Shown one piece after another: positions 13,665 to 16,600 of a DNA stretch of 16,600 nucleotides. The stretch's first letter is position 1. Each line of letters starts with the position of its first letter. The translations under genes were made by a program, and so were the position numbers. Under the pieces are notes generated by a model, which worked only from the letters and a program-made list of their open reading frames with translations, was not told where the DNA came from and made no database searches. This DNA comes from JAFNGF01 sp964567045 (GTDB lineage Bacteria > Planctomycetota > Phycisphaerae > Sedimentisphaerales > Anaerobacaceae): the NCBI GenBank assembly GCA_964567045.1, contig CAZMLE010000081.1:1-16600 (forward strand). Reading direction: 5' to 3'.

Positions 13665-14836
13665 TATTTGCCAATTTACTGCACAATATAATTGGGCCGC
13701 ACAGGTCGGTTGGATGGGTTGTCAACTTTTGGCCTGTATTGGTGGTGTCTTTCGCAGGATCGCTGGCCGCTACCTGGCTGTGCAAAAAAATAGCCATAAA
13801 ATTTGGAATCGTCGATAGACCTGATAATCTGGTCAAGACACACAAAGAGCCTATAGCATATCTTGGTGGCGTGGGTATTCTCGTTGGCCTGACAGTTGGG
13901 GCATTGGTTGGTATAGGCTGTTTGAGAAACGAAGAATTCTTTAGCCCCGCGCTGAAATGGCTGCTGGGTATATTAGCTGGCGGGGTGATCGCATGTTTCG
14001 TTGGACTGACCGATGACATATTCAACATGAGGCCGCGACATAAATTTCTGGGCCAAATCTGCGCTGCCATAGTGCTGTTGCTCGTAGGTATTACGCCAAA
14101 TCTGCATTACGTTGCTGACCCTCTGGGTCTGCCGCTGCCTGAGTCCCTGGACACGATTCTGAGCATCCTGATTGTAATATTCTTTGTTCTCGGCGCGACG
14201 AATTCGCTGAATTTGCTCGATGGTCTTGATGGGCTTTGTGGTGGTGTGACGGCGGTTATTACGGTTGCAATGCTGCTTTTATCCATACACTTAGCGACCT
14301 GGGGATACAGCAAGGTCGGTGACCCTGTGCGGATTATAATATGTCTTGGCCTTGTAGGCGGAGTCTGTGGGTTTTTGCCCTTCAACAGGTATCCGGCTAA
14401 GATATTCATGGGTGACGCCGGCAGTATGCTCTTGGGTTTTATGGTTGCTGCGCTGATGCTGCTATTTGCCGAGCGAGTTCCGCGATGGTGGCTGGCTTCA
14501 ATCGTCGTGTTTGGCCTGCCGATTCTGGATACGGCTGTGGCATTGGTAAGGAGGCTCCTCAATTACCGACCTCTGTTTGTCTCTGATCGCGGCCACATCT
14601 ACGACCAGATGATTGATAGAGGAATACCGCTGAAAAAGACCGTTGCTATCTGCTACGTGCTCGCCGGCGGTTATGCTGTGATTGGTTTGGTGATGAGCCA
14701 GATAAGAACCTGGTATGCTGCGGGTATGTATGTTATTGTCTTTGTGGTTTCAGGCTTAGTGATATGGAAGAAGGGTTACTTAAAAATGGAGGGGCTGCGC
14801 GGTGCTATTCCGGGAAAACGCCGGTCTTTGAATTGA
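13661..14836 (+). CDS. WecA/MraY-family polyprenyl-phosphate sugar-1-phosphate transferase
   Basis: This 391-residue multi-pass membrane enzyme is probably a UDP-GlcNAc (or similar):undecaprenyl-phosphate HexNAc-1-phosphate transferase, which starts lipid-linked glycan synthesis. Visible family motifs are 'DRPDNLVKTHKEPIAYLGG' (52-70), the Mg-binding 'GLTDD' (115-119), 'NSLNLLDGLDGL' (181-192), 'IFMGDAGSMLLG' (248-259) and the cytosolic substrate loop 'RGHIYDQMIDRG' (310-321). The last replaces the HxH form of classical WecA but keeps His312 and the RG. Hydrophobic segments are spaced as expected for about ten or eleven helices. The GTG start at 13661 lies in GTGA overlapping the upstream stop, with GAGG six bases before it. 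MraY (peptidoglycan) is less likely because no mur genes are near. It suggests an O-antigen or exopolysaccharide locus continuing beyond the window. Confidence 0.9.
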   Translation: MIFANLLHNIIGPHRSVGWVVNFWPVLVVSFAGSLAATWLCKKIAIKFGIVDRPDNLVKTHKEPIAYLGGVGILVGLTVGALVGIGCLRNEEFFSPALKWLLGILAGGVIACFVGLTDDIFNMRPRHKFLGQICAAIVLLLVGITPNLHYVADPLGLPLPESLDTILSILIVIFFVLGATNSLNLLDGLDGLCGGVTAVITVAMLLLSIHLATWGYSKVGDPVRIIICLGLVGGVCGFLPFNRYPAKIFMGDAGSMLLGFMVAALMLLFAERVPRWWLASIVVFGLPILDTAVALVRRLLNYRPLFVSDRGHIYDQMIDRGIPLKKTVAICYVLAGGYAVIGLVMSQIRTWYAAGMYVIVFVVSGLVIWKKGYLKMEGLRGAIPGKRRSLN

Positions 14837-14841
14837 TTGAC

Positions 14842-16560
14842 ATGGATAGGTTATACCGTTTCGCCGGTTCTAAACCAAGATGGTTTGATATGAAATGGAT
14901 AATGTCAACAATTTTGGCTTTAGTTTTCTACCCGATGCTCTGTCAGGCACAGGTCATCAATACTGGTCCCCTGCCGTCACCGATAGTCACACGAAACTCC
15001 GTAGAAGTCTGCCTGAATAGTAGGTACTCACAGCATACTCTGAATAGAACCGCAGCCAGTACCCAGCAGATAAGTAATGTCCTTTGGGCTGCGGGAAGAG
15101 CTCCGTTTACAGGCTCTTACAGGAATATATATGTCGCCACACCGAGTGGGACATATCTATATGACCCGGTTGGCCACTCACTAAGCTGGCATTCGAACGA
15201 AGTAACGTCTGATGGCGCCTTTGCGATTAGATATGAAAGCGAGCTTGATTTCGATGCTGGGGTTTGCTTTATGCCGGCAATGCTCGCCTCTGTCTCTTTA
15301 TGGAAGAGTGCTGAATCGCCAATGGCGAACTGCCCAAAAGGAATTGGATACCCAAAGACACGGCTAATTTTTGGAGTACAGGCAGGCAAAGGCCTAACAC
15401 CTCAATTGTTGGTGCATCCCTCTGTACCAGAAGGTGAGCCTGGGTGGCTGCCGGACCCTTCAACTGCGGGCGATAACAGCCTTGAAGAAGTCTTAGCCAA
15501 TCTGAAGTACGTCAGCAGTTTTGCTGAAACGAATTTGACGCTGCGGCAAATTTCCCAGATTCTATGGGCAGGATATGGTTGCACCGCTCATACGACAAGT
15601 AACAGTAGGGCGGGCTTAACCGTTCCCTCAGCCTACGCTAACTATTATTTGACGCAGAGCATTTATTTGGTAAATGAAAGTGGCGTCTATCGTTATCATA
15701 ATAGAAACCCTGCCACAAACACGGCCACCAGAGACCATAGAATCGAGAAAATAACCTCTGCTCGTGTTAGAGGTCCTCTGCAATCTGATGATGTTAGAGG
15801 TAGTCTGCGATCTGCCGTTAGTGGTTTGCCTGCGGCGCCGTGTTATGTCGTGCTTTGCCTCGATTCTTCCTACGTAGCGCAGCAGTACGCTCAATTAGAG
15901 ACAGGTTTTGTGGCCGGCAATATGCTTATCCAGGCCACCGCAATTGGTCTGGGCTGTCACTTTAAGTCCAAGCTGACCTCGGCCGAGCAGAAGAATATTC
16001 AAGCCATCACAAATATACCTGCGTCACACATTCCCCAGGCGATGGTCAGCATAGGTCCGATAGGAGTCCTGGTGTCTATTTCTGTGGTTCTTCAAGGTGA
16101 TGGCCGCCCTGATGCGGGGTGGGTCGCTCCATTGACCGTTAGATTCTTTCCTCCAGGGGCTGATGTATCAAATGATACTCCGACATACGAATTCAACCTG
16201 ACCACCGCCAAGTCTCCTGCTGGTGGCTTGGCCATCTGCGAGGCTAAGGGCATCGCGCCAGGCAGCTATGATATCACCGCGCGTAGCGAGTCGACTCTGA
16301 TAAATGTCAAGAGAAACGTGGTCGTTTCTGCGCCAAACACGTCTGTCGACTTGGGCACACTTCTGGAAGGCAACGCCAACCAGGATAACATAGTTAATTT
16401 CGATGATTATGCCATCCTGTCGAGGTGCTGGCTGTCGTCCCAATCGCAGGCGGAGTATGACGTAAGGACGGATTTCGACCGCAATGGGCTTATTAACATT
16501 TCTGACCTTCGTCTGTTGGCAGCCGATTGGCTAAGCATTTCCCCAGTAGAAATCCCGTAG
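14842..16560 (+). CDS. Secreted tandem nitroreductase-like protein with dockerin-type tail
   Basis: This is about 572 residues from ATG 14842, five bases after the upstream stop. ATG 14890 (556 residues) gives a tighter signal peptide, and neither has a clear ribosome site. The signal segment 'STILALVFYPMLCQA' ends before 'QVINTG'. Two SagB/nitroreductase-like modules follow. The first (about 14985-15420) has 'STQQISNVLWAAG' and 'GTYLYDP' but lacks the second half of the fold. The second (about 15478-16065) has 'LTLRQISQILWAGYG', 'PSAYANYYLTQSIYLV', 'GVYRYH', 'GFVAGNMLIQATAIGLG' and 'AMVSIGPIG'. The RRSxR-type FMN-phosphate motif expected at each start is changed ('SRYSQHT', 'NLKYVSS'), so flavin binding is doubtful. 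After a beta-rich linker come two dockerin-type loops ('NANQDNIVNFDDYAIL', 'TDFDRNGLINISDLRLL') ending in Trp. Export, duplication and the tail are unusual for this normally cytosolic fold. It is the last gene of the operon in view. Confidence 0.8.
   Translation: MDRLYRFAGSKPRWFDMKWIMSTILALVFYPMLCQAQVINTGPLPSPIVTRNSVEVCLNSRYSQHTLNRTAASTQQISNVLWAAGRAPFTGSYRNIYVATPSGTYLYDPVGHSLSWHSNEVTSDGAFAIRYESELDFDAGVCFMPAMLASVSLWKSAESPMANCPKGIGYPKTRLIFGVQAGKGLTPQLLVHPSVPEGEPGWLPDPSTAGDNSLEEVLANLKYVSSFAETNLTLRQISQILWAGYGCTAHTTSNSRAGLTVPSAYANYYLTQSIYLVNESGVYRYHNRNPATNTATRDHRIEKITSARVRGPLQSDDVRGSLRSAVSGLPAAPCYVVLCLDSSYVAQQYAQLETGFVAGNMLIQATAIGLGCHFKSKLTSAEQKNIQAITNIPASHIPQAMVSIGPIGVLVSISVVLQGDGRPDAGWVAPLTVRFFPPGADVSNDTPTYEFNLTTAKSPAGGLAICEAKGIAPGSYDITARSESTLINVKRNVVVSAPNTSVDLGTLLEGNANQDNIVNFDDYAILSRCWLSSQSQAEYDVRTDFDRNGLINISDLRLLAADWLSISPVEIP
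15766..15819 (+). repeat. 27-base tandem duplication inside the nitroreductase-like gene
   Basis: Two adjacent 27-base units start GTTAGAGGT at 15766 and 15793; the first 22 bases match at 19 positions. They encode VRGPLQSDD and VRGSLRSAV, a surface-loop-like duplication that keeps the frame. Confidence 0.6.
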
Positions 16561-16600
16561 GTTGCAAAAACTCATACGACCAATATAGAGCTGTGGCAAC

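Noticed and set aside
14764..14841. Earlier ATG at 14764 for the nitroreductase-like gene
   Set aside because: It would overlap the WecA-like gene by 73 bases and place about 42 non-hydrophobic residues ahead of the signal peptide.

Overview
The window looks like chromosomal DNA from an anaerobic or microaerophilic Planctomycetota bacterium, most likely near the Phycisphaerae/Sedimentisphaerales. This is an inference from protein style, not from a marker gene. The signs are dockerin-like tails ending in 'D..NDG.VN..DL..FAENWL' type repeats, a surface protein with a PEP-CTERM-like tail ('IPAPSAFLLG...RRR'), remnants of a GLUG-type secreted protein, and a ferrous iron (Feo) operon.

Layout. (1) 1-2240: the end of an integrated element, now decayed. 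It holds an unassigned stretch, a small hypothetical gene, and a large serine recombinase broken by an in-frame TAA and a -1 frameshift. The recombinase 3' end runs antisense through a minus-strand tRNA-Pro(GGG) gene, the probable attachment site. (2) 2341-5352: an iron operon with a DtxR-family repressor, feoA and feoB, behind a sigma70-type promoter whose spacer carries a DtxR-like palindrome. (3) 5376-11116: a 4.7 kb gene for a secreted glycine-rich repeat protein. Its repeats resemble proteobacterial autotransporter passengers, but it ends in a PEP-CTERM-like anchor instead of a beta-barrel. It is bracketed by the first ~65 codons (5496-) and last ~75 codons (-11116) of what may once have been a single GLUG/dockerin secreted protein gene. 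A structured leader of about 290 bases precedes it. (4) 11138-11282: a cluster of short inverted repeats. (5) 11300-16560: a probable polysaccharide or cell-surface locus. On the minus strand are a specialised NusG paralogue and a small membrane protein. Divergently on the plus strand are an ATP-grasp enzyme, a WecA/MraY-family polyprenyl-phosphate sugar-1-phosphate transferase, and a secreted protein with two degenerate SagB/nitroreductase-like domains and a dockerin-like tail. The three plus-strand genes are overlapping or nearly so and probably form one operon from a TTGACG/TATTAT promoter.

The genes fit together as iron acquisition beside a cell-envelope region: a large exported adhesin with a sortable tail next to genes that start lipid-linked glycan synthesis. 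No exosortase is visible; it would have to lie outside the window. The points most worth a second look are the autotransporter-repeat/PEP-CTERM chimera inside a split dockerin gene, and the secreted tandem nitroreductase-like dockerin protein coupled to the WecA-like gene.
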